From Quatrionicoccus australiensis (GTDB taxonomy: Bacteria > Pseudomonadota > Gammaproteobacteria > Burkholderiales > Rhodocyclaceae): a DNA stretch of 64,000 bases. Shown in pieces: positions 37,753 to 46,724 of the stretch; the stretch's first letter is position 1; every line of letters starts with the position of its first letter. The stretch is taken from positions 3,720,001-3,784,000 of the forward strand of contig NZ_CP075188.1 of the NCBI RefSeq assembly GCF_020510525.1, in the 5' to 3' direction. Made by a program: the position numbers and the translations under genes. Under the pieces are notes generated by a model. That model was not told the origin of the DNA. It saw only the letters and a program-made list of their open reading frames with translations, and did not search any database.

Positions 37753-38570
37753 AGCTTGAGGAACTGAAATCGCGCTGGCAGCAAGATGCGCTGCTAATCG
37801 AGGTTCGGGAAGTTTGCCTGACCAAAGTACCCCCCCGGCAAATATCCAGACGAGATTGGTATGAGCAATATTTTCCCAAAGAGGTCCATCCCCACACCAA
37901 CGAGTATTGCAGAGATTTGAGAGGGATTGATCTGAGCGGCGGCGTCTTCGACAGTGACCACTGGTTTAGTGAGGCCCGCCTTGAGAATTCCAGCTTCAGG
38001 AAGGTCCGCATTGTTGAAACACACTTCCAGAACGCGGTATTGGCTTACGCCGATTTCTCCGGTAGTGAAATCACCGGAGGGCAGTTTCTGGTGATTTGTG
38101 CTCACCAGGCCAATTTCAGTCACTGTACGATCAACAAAAGCACCTTTGGAGGCTTCAATCCCATGAGGAATGGCCCAGGCCCCTTTGGTTACAGCGACCT
38201 GACCTCGTCGTCTTTTGCAGAGAGCACCGTCAGCAAAACCAGCCTGAACAACGTGGATTTCCGGGGGGCTGATTTCCAGGGAGCGGTATTCAGCGACTGC
38301 AACTTTACCGGCAGCGATCTGCGAGGTATTCAGCTCGACGAGCGTACACGGTTCATTCGTTGTGATTTCCGATGTGTCCTGTTGGACAATCGTCGGCCAT
38401 TCAGGGCCATATTCCGGCACGGCCTTACGCCCGTGCTGGAGGATTGCCTGAATCTGGATGCCGTCAACTGGGTTCGGGATGCGAGCTTTCCCGATGATCC
38501 GGAATGGTTGCTGGATGCAGGCTTTGTGCTGCCCAAACGGCCGGTAACATTAGGCAATAAGGCACAATAA
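37749..38570 (+). CDS. Pentapeptide-repeat protein, candidate immunity protein for tpsA1
   Basis: 273 aa. The start overlaps the tpsA1 stop as ATGA, the usual place for an immunity gene. Residues about 50-215 are pentapeptide repeats of A(D/N)LxX or xxFxx type: DLRGIDLSGGVFDS, YADFSGSEITGGQF, NNVDFRGADFQGAVFSDC and NFTGSDLRG. These should fold as a right-handed quadrilateral beta-helix. There is no signal peptide, so it should stay in the cytoplasm. Some pentapeptide proteins (Qnr, MfpA, McbG type) mimic DNA and protect gyrase, which raises a specific hypothesis for the toxin target. The immunity role is inferred from position. Confidence 0.8.
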   Translation: MKLEELKSRWQQDALLIEVREVCLTKVPPRQISRRDWYEQYFPKEVHPHTNEYCRDLRGIDLSGGVFDSDHWFSEARLENSSFRKVRIVETHFQNAVLAYADFSGSEITGGQFLVICAHQANFSHCTINKSTFGGFNPMRNGPGPFGYSDLTSSSFAESTVSKTSLNNVDFRGADFQGAVFSDCNFTGSDLRGIQLDERTRFIRCDFRCVLLDNRRPFRAIFRHGLTPVLEDCLNLDAVNWVRDASFPDDPEWLLDAGFVLPKRPVTLGNKAQ

Positions 38571-38702
38571 GGGGCCAGGCTCCAATGGCACTACCTTAGT
38601 ATTTTGTCATCGAGCAATAAGGGGTCGGCTTGATTTGACTTTCACGCCACCGCTCATCCCAACCCGATTTCAATTTCAGCCCTTTTTTCCGGTTGACCGT
38701 AG
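38571..38702. repeat. REP half-site and a second dispersed repeat before tpsA2
   Basis: GGGGCCAGGCTCC at 38571-38583 is a single copy of the REP end found throughout the array. About 45 bp later comes a related GGGGTCGGCTTGATTTGAC. From 38650 to 38702, the stretch CCGCTCATC...CCGGTTGACCGTAG matches 49537-49590 near serC with a few differences. Both copies follow a REP-like motif. The gap up to the tpsA2 start at 38753 contains no gene. Confidence 0.65.
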
Positions 38703-38752
38703 AAGCCCGGTTTCACGCCATCCAAGGCCCCCGAGTTAGCAACCAAACGCCC

Positions 38753-41700
38753 ATGTCTTCTGCGCCCATTCCCGCCCACCCGGAAACCCCCCTCTGGAAA
38801 CGCAGCCTGGCCGGGCTCATGACGGCGTGGTGCCTGTTATCCCCAACCGGCCTGGTCTGGGCCGGACCGGTGGCCGACGCCACCGCCATTGCCTCGCAGC
38901 GCCCGACCATCAGCAGCACGGCCGCCGGCACGCCGCTCATCAACATCACGGCACCGAATGCGGCCGGGCTTTCCTACAACCGTTACCAGCGTTTCGACGT
39001 CGATTCGACCGGGGCCATTCTCAATAACAGCCTGGTGTCCGGCAGCAACTCGATGGGTATCCAGATTGGTGCCAATTCGAACTTCGCTGGGAAGAGCGCC
39101 ACGGCCATCATCAACGAAGTCGTCACTGCGCTGCCCTCGCAGTTGTCCGGGCCGCTCGCGATCTTTGGTGACAAGGCGCGCATCATCGTGGTCAATCCCA
39201 ACGGGATCACCTGCGATGGCTGTTCCTTCATCAATACCAGTGGCGTCACACTCACGACAGGGCAAGTCCAGTTCCTCAATGCGCCGGGGGGAACTGCCAC
39301 CTCGTTTGACAACGCGACCGCCCTCTCCTTTGTCGTGAATGGTGGTCAGATTCGGGTGACCGGCAATGGCCTTGCCTCGCCACTGGCCCGTCTCGACCTG
39401 ATCGCCCAGACCCTGAAACTCGAAGGGCCGACCAACGTCGGCAGCGGCAGCTTGAACCTGATCGCCGGCCGCAATACAGTCGATGCCGACACGCTGGCCA
39501 TCCTGGCCCAAGGCAGCGGCAACGATGCCGCGACCCAGGGCGGCAGGCTGGCCATTGACGCCAGCCTGCTCGGCGCCATGACTGCCGGCAAGATTCTCAT
39601 CGTGTCGACGGCCGCCGGCCTGGGCGTGCGCAGTGCGACCAACCTGGCGGCCTCGAGCGGTGATCTGCGGATTTCCGCCAATGGCGACCTGAGCCTGGCG
39701 CGCGCCGATGCGGCGGGCAACATCAACCTGTCTGCGGTCGGTACGCTTTCCCACACGGGCATTTCCGCCCAGGGCAATGCCGACCTGGCGGCCGCCGTGC
39801 TTAATAACCAGAATCAGACCATCGTTGCCCAAGGCAATGTCCGGCTCGTGGCACCGGCGCTGAACAACCTGGGCGGGCAGATTCTGGCGGGCGGAACGCT
39901 GAATGTTTCCGCGCCGGGTGGTGACTTCAATCTCTCGGATGGCACCCTCTACGGCACCAAAGGCCTGACGGTGGCCGCCCGCAACCTCAGCAACAGCGGC
40001 AACTTCTCGCACAGCCCGTCGGTCACCCTCGTTGCAGACAATTCGGTAAACAACACCGGCAGCTTCCTGGTCGGCGGCGATCTCGACATCACCGCCAGCA
40101 CCCTGAGCAATGCCGGCACGCTCGGCAGTTTCGGCGCCTTCAAGGCCGCCTTGAGCAATCTGCTCAACCAGGGCACCCTGCAGTCGGATGGCGTACTCGA
40201 CATCCGTGCCGTCAATCTGGACAACCAGAGTGGTGCGCAGCTCGTTGGTGGCGGCAACAGCCGGATCCTGCTCAGCGGTGCCTTGGCCAATGCCGGTACC
40301 CTCGCCAGCACGGGGGCATTGGAAGTTGCCGCCGATTCGCTGAATCACAGCGGGCGCACCGAAGCCCAGGGCGATCTGCAACTGAGCATTGCCGGCGCGG
40401 CCAGCAACAGCGGCCAGATGCAAGCCGGCGCCAAGTTCGACGGCAGTTTCGGCAGTCTCAGCAACAGCGGCACCCTGCAGGCCGGGACGGATGCCAGCTT
40501 CAACCTGGGTGCGGCATCAGACAACACTGGTGGCCAGCTCCTTGCGATCCAAGATCTCAGCCTGACAACGACCCACAGCGGCGACCTCGGCGGCACCATC
40601 GGCGCCAACCGTGATGTCACCCTGAATTTCGGCAGCTATACCCACAACGGCGCCACCACCTTCCTGGCCGGCCGTGACCTGACGGTGAATGCCACGAACT
40701 TCACCAACAACGCCGTCATGGAGGCCTGGCAGAACCTCAACTTCAATGTCACCGGTACACTCGCCAATAGTGGGCAAATGCTGGCCGGCCAGGACATCAC
40801 CCTCAAAGCCGGCACGCTGATCAACACCAGCGGCTTTGTTGAAGCCACCCGCGACCTGAACATCGAGGCCGACACGGTCATCAACACCCGGCTGCCGGTG
40901 ACCACCGAACATACCAACTGGGGCGACAACGCACCGGCGGAATCAGTCAATTGCCGCTCCGATCATGGTTATTGTGAATCCTGGAAGCAGGTTGAAGCCG
41001 GACCGGCCGCCGTGCTGTGGGCGGGGCGCAATCTCAATGCCAAGGTCAGCGGCACGCTGACCAACGATGCCTCGCTGATTGCTGCAGTCGGTGATATCTC
41101 GATCACGGCCGACACCTTTAACAATACTGCCCGGACCTTGACTACGACCTGGCACGGTCACTGGAAGGAATGGAAAGGCTCGTTGTGGGGCTACGACGAC
41201 CATGACGATCACGGCATCACGGTTACGGGCAACACCTCGGCGGACGTCAATGCAGGCGGCACCCTGGCGATCAATGCCACGAACCAGACCAACAGCGGCA
41301 ATCTGCTCGGCAACACCGTCGTGCTGGCCGGTACCCACCTGAGCAACGGCCTGACCGATCCGAAGCTGCAAACGCCGGCATCGACGGTGCCCTCGGCCGA
41401 GGTGACTTTGGGTGTACCCGGCGTCAACGGCAAGACCGTTCCGGCCAGCGTGAAATTCAACCCGACCGGCACAAGCTACTTCACAACGACCTCGCGCCTG
41501 GCCATGCTGGTGCCGGGGCTGGACATCAACAGCCTGTTGCCGGAGAGCCTGCGCAACACCGCCTCGCCCTTCCTGATGGATGCGTGGCTGGAACAACAAG
41601 CCATCCGGCAAGCGGCGCTGAGCGAAACCGGTCGGGCGAGCTTCCTCGCCATGAACGATCCGGCCGCCGAACGCGCCGTACTGCTCCAGGCCGGGGCAAG

Positions 41701-42325
41701 ATTCGCCCAGGCCAACGGCATTCATCTGGGCGTTGCCCTGAGCGCAGAACAGATCGCCAAACTCGACTCGCCGATTCTCTGGTACGTCTCAGAAAACTTC
41801 ACGGGGCCGGACGGCAAGACCTATAGCGCGCTGGTGCCCAAGGTCTATTTGCCGGACGCGTCACGGATGGCGCTGGCCAATGTGGCCGGCGGCACGATCC
41901 AGGGCGGCAACGTCTCGCTGACCGGCGATACGGTGCGCAATACCGGCTTCATCGTCGCCGATGGCAAACTCTCCATCGCCACCGAGAATCTCACCAACGA
42001 AAAACGCTCGGCCGACCTCAACAACGGCGGCCAGGCGATGCGCCAATACGTCGGCACGCAAGGCTACTGGAAGATCACCGGCACAACCGTCCAGCCCGGC
42101 GGCTTCATCTCGGCGGCCGAACTCGATCTGAGCGCCAAAGCGATCAACAGCGTCTCCGGTGAATTCATCGAGAAGAACCAGGATGTCGGCGTCAAGCTGG
42201 CCGCAGCCATGGGCACCGGCTTCACGCTCAAGGAAGCCAAGGACGATATCCACCAGGACTACAAGCAACTGTCGAAGCCGAATGCTTTGGGGCAGGTGGT
42301 GGTGCTTGTTATTGCTGTGGTGGTA
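38753..42325 (+). repeat. 3.57 kb direct repeat, copy B (5' part of tpsA2)
   Basis: Partner of 32068-35640. Flanking sequence on both sides differs from copy A, so duplication plus later homogenisation, rather than one clean recent duplication, best fits the pattern. Confidence 0.9.
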
Positions 42326-43900
42326 GCTGTTTATACCGCAGGTGCTGCCTCGGCAGCGATTGCCAGCCAGTTTGGAACTGCGGCAGCGAGTAGCACGCTG
42401 GGAGTTGCAACCTCTGCTGCCGTAGGTGGTATGGCAAGTAGTGCGACTTCCCAACTGCTGACTACAGGCAAGCTTGATGCAGGTCAGATATTCAAGGCCG
42501 GCCTGACGTCGGGTCTGACAGCGGGGATTCTGAATGCTCCCCTACTCGAAGGTGGAGAGAGCATTAACCAGCTAGCCGGAATCAAAGATGTGGCCGGCAC
42601 GGGCGCTCGCCTAGCGCACTTTGATCTTGGTACGTTAGGTCAGAACTTGGAAGGCATGGCCTTGCGTAGCCTGGTTACTGCCAGCGTGAAACAGTTAGTA
42701 AATGGCAAGGATGCAGGTGGTTTCGCTACTGCTTTCAGAGATAGTTTTGTTAATGATCTTGCGGCGGTTGGGGCTAATGCGATTGGGCAAGGTACGGATG
42801 TTCTCTCGCCGTTGAATGTCGGTAGCCACGCCCTGCTGGGCGCTGCGGCGGCCAAACTGCAGGGTAAGGATGCACTGGCCGGTGCCATTGGGGGAGCGGG
42901 TGGAGCCATCGTAAATCCGCTGCTCGACCCCTATACGAATTCGCTACAAGGAAGCGATTTGGTTGTGGCGCACCTGGCTACGTCAATGCTGGCTTCCGGT
43001 GCGGTCTCCTCTGCCTTGGGCCAGGATGGGGTTACGGCGGCCAATGCCGCCCAAAACGAGACGCTGAATAACTGGCTGTATCCCAAAGAGCAGACACTCA
43101 AGTGGCGGGCGGGCAAGGCGTGTGACGCGGGCAACGCTAGCGGCTGCCAGGTTCAAAAGGTCCTTCAGGCACGCGATGCCCAGCGCGAAAACACGCCAGA
43201 GGCAAAGTTCACACAGGGCTTCATTAATGCACTGGTTCAGGCGGGCGGCAGCTTCGTGCTCATGCCCGTCGAAATCAGTCAGGCTATTTCCGAAGGGCGC
43301 AGCCTGGATGCCATGGCCAATGCATTGAAGGGGCTGTCCAACCTGCCAAGCAGGCTGGCCGACGGGCTAAACTCAAGCGATCCTACGATCCGCGGAGCAG
43401 CTGTTGCAGAATCCGTAATGCTAGTGGCAGGCGCCGCATCCATTGCCAAAAATATCGTGTCGAGGGTATCTTCTTCCGGCGCAAAGGGCACAGGAATCCT
43501 TGCAGAGGGAGAATTAGCCGCATCAAAGGTTAAGTGGGTTGATGAGAATGCCGGCATGAGCCAAGCCGCACGTGATTACAATGACTCCGCAACAGGAGCA
43601 CGCTCTAATCCCGTAACCAAAAGTGGTCAGGCGCCGGCTCTTGAACGGACAATGCCTGACGGCACAACACGACAGGTGAAATTCGACGGTGTAGATGGGG
43701 ACGTGATGGTTGACCGAAAGACTTCGGTCGTTACGACGGAAAAAGCCAAGAATCAAGCACTTCGCCAATCGGAAGTGTTGAGTCAGAATGGGCTCACAGG
43801 AAGGTGGGAGGTTTCCTCTGACGCTCAGGCGGCTAGAGCTACCAAAATGTTTAATGATTTAGGAATTAAAAATATTCAAGTTAAGGTGGTAAAACCATGA
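38753..43900 (+). CDS. TpsA/CdiA-like exoprotein 2 with nuclease-like toxin tip
   Basis: 1715 aa from the ATG equivalent to the tpsA1 start. Residues 1 to about 1190 are nearly identical to tpsA1: signal peptide, TPS domain with NPNGI/CDGC, and filamentous repeats. The remainder differs. A Gly/Ala-rich stretch is followed by a pretoxin motif (NETLNNWLYPKE near 1440) and a toxin tip from about residue 1575. The tip contains FDGVDGDVMVDRKT near 1650 and then NQALRQSEVLSQNG, which resembles a PD-(D/E)XK restriction-endonuclease-like core, though this is a pattern judgement. No TpsB or isomerase gene is attached. The immunity candidate overlaps the stop by 4 nt. Confidence 0.88.
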   Translation: MSSAPIPAHPETPLWKRSLAGLMTAWCLLSPTGLVWAGPVADATAIASQRPTISSTAAGTPLINITAPNAAGLSYNRYQRFDVDSTGAILNNSLVSGSNSMGIQIGANSNFAGKSATAIINEVVTALPSQLSGPLAIFGDKARIIVVNPNGITCDGCSFINTSGVTLTTGQVQFLNAPGGTATSFDNATALSFVVNGGQIRVTGNGLASPLARLDLIAQTLKLEGPTNVGSGSLNLIAGRNTVDADTLAILAQGSGNDAATQGGRLAIDASLLGAMTAGKILIVSTAAGLGVRSATNLAASSGDLRISANGDLSLARADAAGNINLSAVGTLSHTGISAQGNADLAAAVLNNQNQTIVAQGNVRLVAPALNNLGGQILAGGTLNVSAPGGDFNLSDGTLYGTKGLTVAARNLSNSGNFSHSPSVTLVADNSVNNTGSFLVGGDLDITASTLSNAGTLGSFGAFKAALSNLLNQGTLQSDGVLDIRAVNLDNQSGAQLVGGGNSRILLSGALANAGTLASTGALEVAADSLNHSGRTEAQGDLQLSIAGAASNSGQMQAGAKFDGSFGSLSNSGTLQAGTDASFNLGAASDNTGGQLLAIQDLSLTTTHSGDLGGTIGANRDVTLNFGSYTHNGATTFLAGRDLTVNATNFTNNAVMEAWQNLNFNVTGTLANSGQMLAGQDITLKAGTLINTSGFVEATRDLNIEADTVINTRLPVTTEHTNWGDNAPAESVNCRSDHGYCESWKQVEAGPAAVLWAGRNLNAKVSGTLTNDASLIAAVGDISITADTFNNTARTLTTTWHGHWKEWKGSLWGYDDHDDHGITVTGNTSADVNAGGTLAINATNQTNSGNLLGNTVVLAGTHLSNGLTDPKLQTPASTVPSAEVTLGVPGVNGKTVPASVKFNPTGTSYFTTTSRLAMLVPGLDINSLLPESLRNTASPFLMDAWLEQQAIRQAALSETGRASFLAMNDPAAERAVLLQAGARFAQANGIHLGVALSAEQIAKLDSPILWYVSENFTGPDGKTYSALVPKVYLPDASRMALANVAGGTIQGGNVSLTGDTVRNTGFIVADGKLSIATENLTNEKRSADLNNGGQAMRQYVGTQGYWKITGTTVQPGGFISAAELDLSAKAINSVSGEFIEKNQDVGVKLAAAMGTGFTLKEAKDDIHQDYKQLSKPNALGQVVVLVIAVVVAVYTAGAASAAIASQFGTAAASSTLGVATSAAVGGMASSATSQLLTTGKLDAGQIFKAGLTSGLTAGILNAPLLEGGESINQLAGIKDVAGTGARLAHFDLGTLGQNLEGMALRSLVTASVKQLVNGKDAGGFATAFRDSFVNDLAAVGANAIGQGTDVLSPLNVGSHALLGAAAAKLQGKDALAGAIGGAGGAIVNPLLDPYTNSLQGSDLVVAHLATSMLASGAVSSALGQDGVTAANAAQNETLNNWLYPKEQTLKWRAGKACDAGNASGCQVQKVLQARDAQRENTPEAKFTQGFINALVQAGGSFVLMPVEISQAISEGRSLDAMANALKGLSNLPSRLADGLNSSDPTIRGAAVAESVMLVAGAASIAKNIVSRVSSSGAKGTGILAEGELAASKVKWVDENAGMSQAARDYNDSATGARSNPVTKSGQAPALERTMPDGTTRQVKFDGVDGDVMVDRKTSVVTTEKAKNQALRQSEVLSQNGLTGRWEVSSDAQAARATKMFNDLGIKNIQVKVVKP

Positions 43901-44154
43901 GTAATGCTATTAGTCGCCACTTAGTTAAGGCCATTGCAGATATGGCAATTTTTCTGGAATTTACAAAAGAAGAATTATTGAACGCAGATACCTCTATAGA
44001 GGCGATGGAGCAATTGGCGATGGAGCTACAGCTTATGGAAAATGAAGATCGCTGCAACTTAGCGTTGCAGCTAAAAGATCTAAGTGCAGAGTATGGGGAT
44101 GCACGTAGGGCGCAGTTCGTAGAGAATTTACCGGAGTCCCTAGGCCTAGAATAG
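43897..44154 (+). CDS. Candidate immunity protein for the tpsA2 toxin
   Basis: 85 aa, starting with ATGA overlap on the tpsA2 stop. It is acidic, helical-looking and has no signal peptide or membrane segment; typical segments are AIFLEFTKEELLNADTSIEAME and NLALQLKDLSAEYGD. No family is recognised. Position, size and charge fit a cytoplasmic immunity protein. Its codons are AT-richer than the flanking tamB-derived sequence. An apparently identical copy occurs at 46017-46274. Confidence 0.72.
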   Translation: MSNAISRHLVKAIADMAIFLEFTKEELLNADTSIEAMEQLAMELQLMENEDRCNLALQLKDLSAEYGDARRAQFVENLPESLGLE

Positions 44155-44241
44155 GATTAAACGCCAGGGTCTCCGCACTCGGATTGAATAAAGCGATTCA
44201 TCACAGGCGCCCTCAAGAACTCGTTTACCGTCAAGATAAAA

Positions 44242-44264
44242 GGGGCCAGGCTCAATTTAACTTG
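44242..44264 (+). repeat. Single REP element
   Basis: GGGGCCAGGCTCAATTTAAC followed by TTG, with AAAA on the outer side. It joins directly to tamB sequence at 44265. It is the same end sequence as in the REP doublets, here unpaired. Confidence 0.8.
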
Positions 44265-44408
44265 CTGGGCAAGGCGGAAAGCGTCGTCAAACTGACCATC
44301 AGCCTGAGCCGGCAAATCTCGGTAATCGGCCGCGCCGGCAGCGACAATGCGGTCGACCTGTTCTACACGCTGACTTTCGGGCGCCCGGACAAAGCGGGCG
44401 CGCCCTGA
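44265..44408 (+). pseudogene. tamB 3' fragment, short copy 1
   Basis: The last 47 codons of tamB (from LGKAESVVKL) plus a TGA stop, beginning right after the REP element. Only a few substitutions separate it from the native end at 29209, one of them changing GPP to GAP at the C-terminus. It has no start codon of its own. It is followed by about 85 bp that resemble the tail of the hypothetical gene next to native tamB. Confidence 0.85.
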
Positions 44409-44494
44409 CCCTCAGGCCAAGGCTACTTGCACAGATTGTGCGCGGTACTCGCGCCGCCCCGGCCAAGGTCTTGATGCGTTAGAAGCGCCAGAAC

Positions 44495-44596
44495 GGGGCC
44501 TGGTTCGATTTAACTTGATAAACTGCCCTTCATGCTCCGTCGCCCCCCGCATTCACCTCGCTGGCATACCCCTGAAAATAATTTGAGCCTGGCCCC
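44495..44596. repeat. REP doublet (REPIN-like element) 1, 102 bp
   Basis: Two inverted ends, GGGGCC(T/A)GGTTCGATTTA on the left and the complement of GGGGCCAGGCTCAAATTATT on the right. They enclose a conserved 60-bp core containing a run of C near CGTCGCCCCCCGC. Four copies occur here with the same length. The layout matches REP doublets mobilised by RAYT transposases. Confidence 0.85.
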
Positions 44597-44608
44597 TTTT
44601 ATTCGAAG

Positions 44609-45400
44609 CTCGATCTCGATGTCAGCACCGAGCTCGGCGACAACTTCCTGTTCTCCGGCGCCGGCCTCAACACACGGCTGACCGGCGACATCCGCCTGCG
44701 CGCCAGCGGCCGCGACCTGCCGCGCGCCAGCGGCACCATCCGCACGCGCGCCGGGCGCTTTGAAGCCTACGGCCAGCAACTCGCCATCGAGCGCGGCATC
44801 CTGACCTTCCAGGGCCTGCCCGACAATCCGGCGCTCGACGTGCGTGCCGTCCGCCAGGGCCTGTCCGTCGAACCCGGCGTGCATATCACCGGCACGGCAC
44901 AGCGCCCGGTCATCAAGCTGATCTCCGACCCCGAACTGCCCGACTCGGAAAAGCTCGCCTGGCTGGTCCTCGGCCACGGCCCGGAACAGATGGGCGCCGG
45001 CGACGCGACGGTGCTGCTCTCGGCAGCCGGCGGCCTGCTCGGCAACGACGCGGGCAATGTCGTGCAGCAATTGAAGAAGAATTTCGGTTTCGACGAACTC
45101 GGCGTGCGCACCGGCCAGATCGGCGACAACGGCAGCCGCCAGCAGATCAGCCGCGTCGCCGCCGGCACCTTCGACAGCACGGCCAGCACCGGCGCGCAGA
45201 TTTTCAGCGTCGGCAAACGCCTGTCATCGAACGCCATGCTCTCCTACGAACAGGCGCTGGGCAAGGCGGAAAGCGTCGTCAAACTGACCATCAGCCTGAG
45301 CCGGCAGATCTCGGTAATCGGCCGCGCCGGCAGCGACAACGCGGTCGACCTGTTCTACACGCTGACTTTCGGGCGCCCGGACAAAGCGGGCCCGCCCTGA
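44609..45400 (+). pseudogene. tamB 3' fragment, long copy 1
   Basis: The last 263 codons of tamB, from the LDLDVSTELGDN region to a TGA, joined to the REP doublet by the TTTTATT junction. The frame is open throughout but lacks a start and the rest of the protein. It differs from native tamB at scattered sites, for example a GACTCGG for GACAGCG change near the ELPDSEK codons. The 5' end differs from long copy 2. Confidence 0.9.
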
Positions 45401-45486
45401 CCCTCAGGCCAAGGCTACTTGCACAGATTGTGCGCGGTACTCGCGCCGCCCAGGCCAAGGTCTTGATGCGTTGGAAGCGCCTGAAC

Positions 45487-45588
45487 GGGGCCAGGTTCGA
45501 TTTAACTTGATAAACTGCCCTTCATGCTCCGTCGCCCCCCGCATTCACCTCGCTGGCATACCCCTGAGAATAATTTGAGCCTGGCCCC
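45487..45588. repeat. REP doublet (REPIN-like element) 2, 102 bp
   Basis: Same ends and core as doublet 1 with a few substitutions. It is followed by TTTTATT and then the duplicated toxin tip. Confidence 0.85.
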
Positions 45589-45596
45589 TTTTATTG

Positions 45597-46020
45597 CGGC
45601 GCAAAGGGCACAGGAATCCTTGCAGAGGGAGAATTAGCCGCATCAAAGGTTAAGTGGGTTGATGAGAATGCCGGCATGAGCCAAGCCGCACGTGATTACA
45701 ATGACTCCGCAACAGGAGCACGCTCTAATCCCGTAACCAAAAGTGGTCAGGCGCCGGCTCTTGAACGGACAATGCCTGACGGCACAACACGACAGGTGAA
45801 ATTCGACGGTGTAGATGGGGACGTGATGGTTGACCGAAAGACTTCGGTCGTTACGACGGAAAAAGCCAAGAATCAAGCACTTCGCCAATCGGAAGTGTTG
45901 AGTCAGAATGGGCTCACAGGAAGGTGGGAGGTTTCCTCTGACGCTCAGGCGGCTAGAGCTACCAAAATGTTTAATGATTTAGGAATTAAAAATATTCAAG
46001 TTAAGGTGGTAAAACCATGA
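45597..46020 (+). pseudogene. Orphan copy of the tpsA2 toxin tip
   Basis: Apparently identical to the last ~140 codons of tpsA2, from SGAKGTG to the stop. An in-frame TAA lies just upstream in the REP doublet, so it cannot be read through from there. An internal ATG at 45676 (MSQAARDYN) could permit translation of the toxin core, but no good ribosome site is seen. It may serve as a silent donor for recombination with tpsA2. Confidence 0.85.
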
Positions 46021-46274
46021 GTAATGCTATTAGTCGCCACTTAGTTAAGGCCATTGCAGATATGGCAATTTTTCTGGAATTTACAAAAGAAGAATTATTG
46101 AACGCAGATACCTCTATAGAGGCGATGGAGCAATTGGCGATGGAGCTACAGCTTATGGAAAATGAAGATCGCTGCAACTTAGCGTTGCAGCTAAAAGATC
46201 TAAGTGCAGAGTATGGGGATGCACGTAGGGCGCAGTTCGTAGAGAATTTACCGGAGTCCCTAGGCCTAGAATAG
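46017..46274 (+). CDS. Second copy of the tpsA2 immunity candidate
   Basis: 85 aa, identical in translation to the gene at 43897-44154 and overlapping the orphan toxin tip by 4 nt. It is complete with its own ATG, so it could be expressed if a promoter is available upstream. Confidence 0.7.
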   Translation: MSNAISRHLVKAIADMAIFLEFTKEELLNADTSIEAMEQLAMELQLMENEDRCNLALQLKDLSAEYGDARRAQFVENLPESLGLE

Positions 46275-46361
46275 GATTAAACGCCAGGGTCTCCGCACTC
46301 GGATTGAATAAAGCGATTCATCACAGGCGCCCTCAAGAACTCGTTTACCGTCAAGATAAAA

Positions 46362-46384
46362 GGGGCCAGGCTCAATTTAACTTG
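46362..46384 (+). repeat. Single REP element, second copy
   Basis: Duplicate of the REP at 44242, carried within the 1127-bp repeat. Confidence 0.8.
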
Positions 46385-46528
46385 CTGGGCAAGGCGGAAA
46401 GCGTCGTCAAACTGACCATCAGCCTGAGCCGGCAAATCTCGGTAATCGGCCGCGCCGGCAGCGACAATGCGGTCGACCTGTTCTACACGCTGACTTTCGG
46501 GCGCCCGGACAAAGCGGGCGCGCCCTGA
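46385..46528 (+). pseudogene. tamB 3' fragment, short copy 2
   Basis: Same 47-codon tamB end as at 44265-44408, carried in the 1127-bp repeat. Confidence 0.85.
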
Positions 46529-46614
46529 CCCTCAGGCCAAGGCTACTTGCACAGATTGTGCGCGGTACTCGCGCCGCCCCGGCCAAGGTCTTGATGCGTT
46601 AGAAGCGCCAGAAC

Positions 46615-46716
46615 GGGGCCTGGTTCGATTTAACTTGATAAACTGCCCTTCATGCTCCGTCGCCCCCCGCATTCACCTCGCTGGCATACCCCTGAAAATA
46701 ATTTGAGCCTGGCCCC
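46615..46716. repeat. REP doublet (REPIN-like element) 3, 102 bp
   Basis: Identical to doublet 1 because it lies in the same 1127-bp repeat. Confidence 0.85.
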
Positions 46717-46724
46717 TTTTATTG

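Larger units (their letters stand above)
43477..44603 (+). repeat. 1127-bp direct repeat, copy 1 (toxin tip, immunity gene, tamB end, REP doublet)
   Basis: Matches 45597-46723 at a constant 2120-bp offset, with no difference noticed. It starts inside tpsA2 at codon ~1575 and ends exactly at the outer edge of a REP doublet (CCCCTTTTATT). Confidence 0.92.
45597..46723 (+). repeat. 1127-bp direct repeat, copy 2
   Basis: Partner of 43477-44603. Both copies end at the same REP junction, and their downstream sequences then diverge (CGAAGCTCG against GAACACCAG). Confidence 0.92.

Noticed and set aside
44184..44408. Possible small gene starting MNKAIHHRRP and running into the tamB end, also at 46304-46528
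   Set aside because: The frame passes through a REP element into tamB sequence by chance joining; no ribosome site and no independent protein character.
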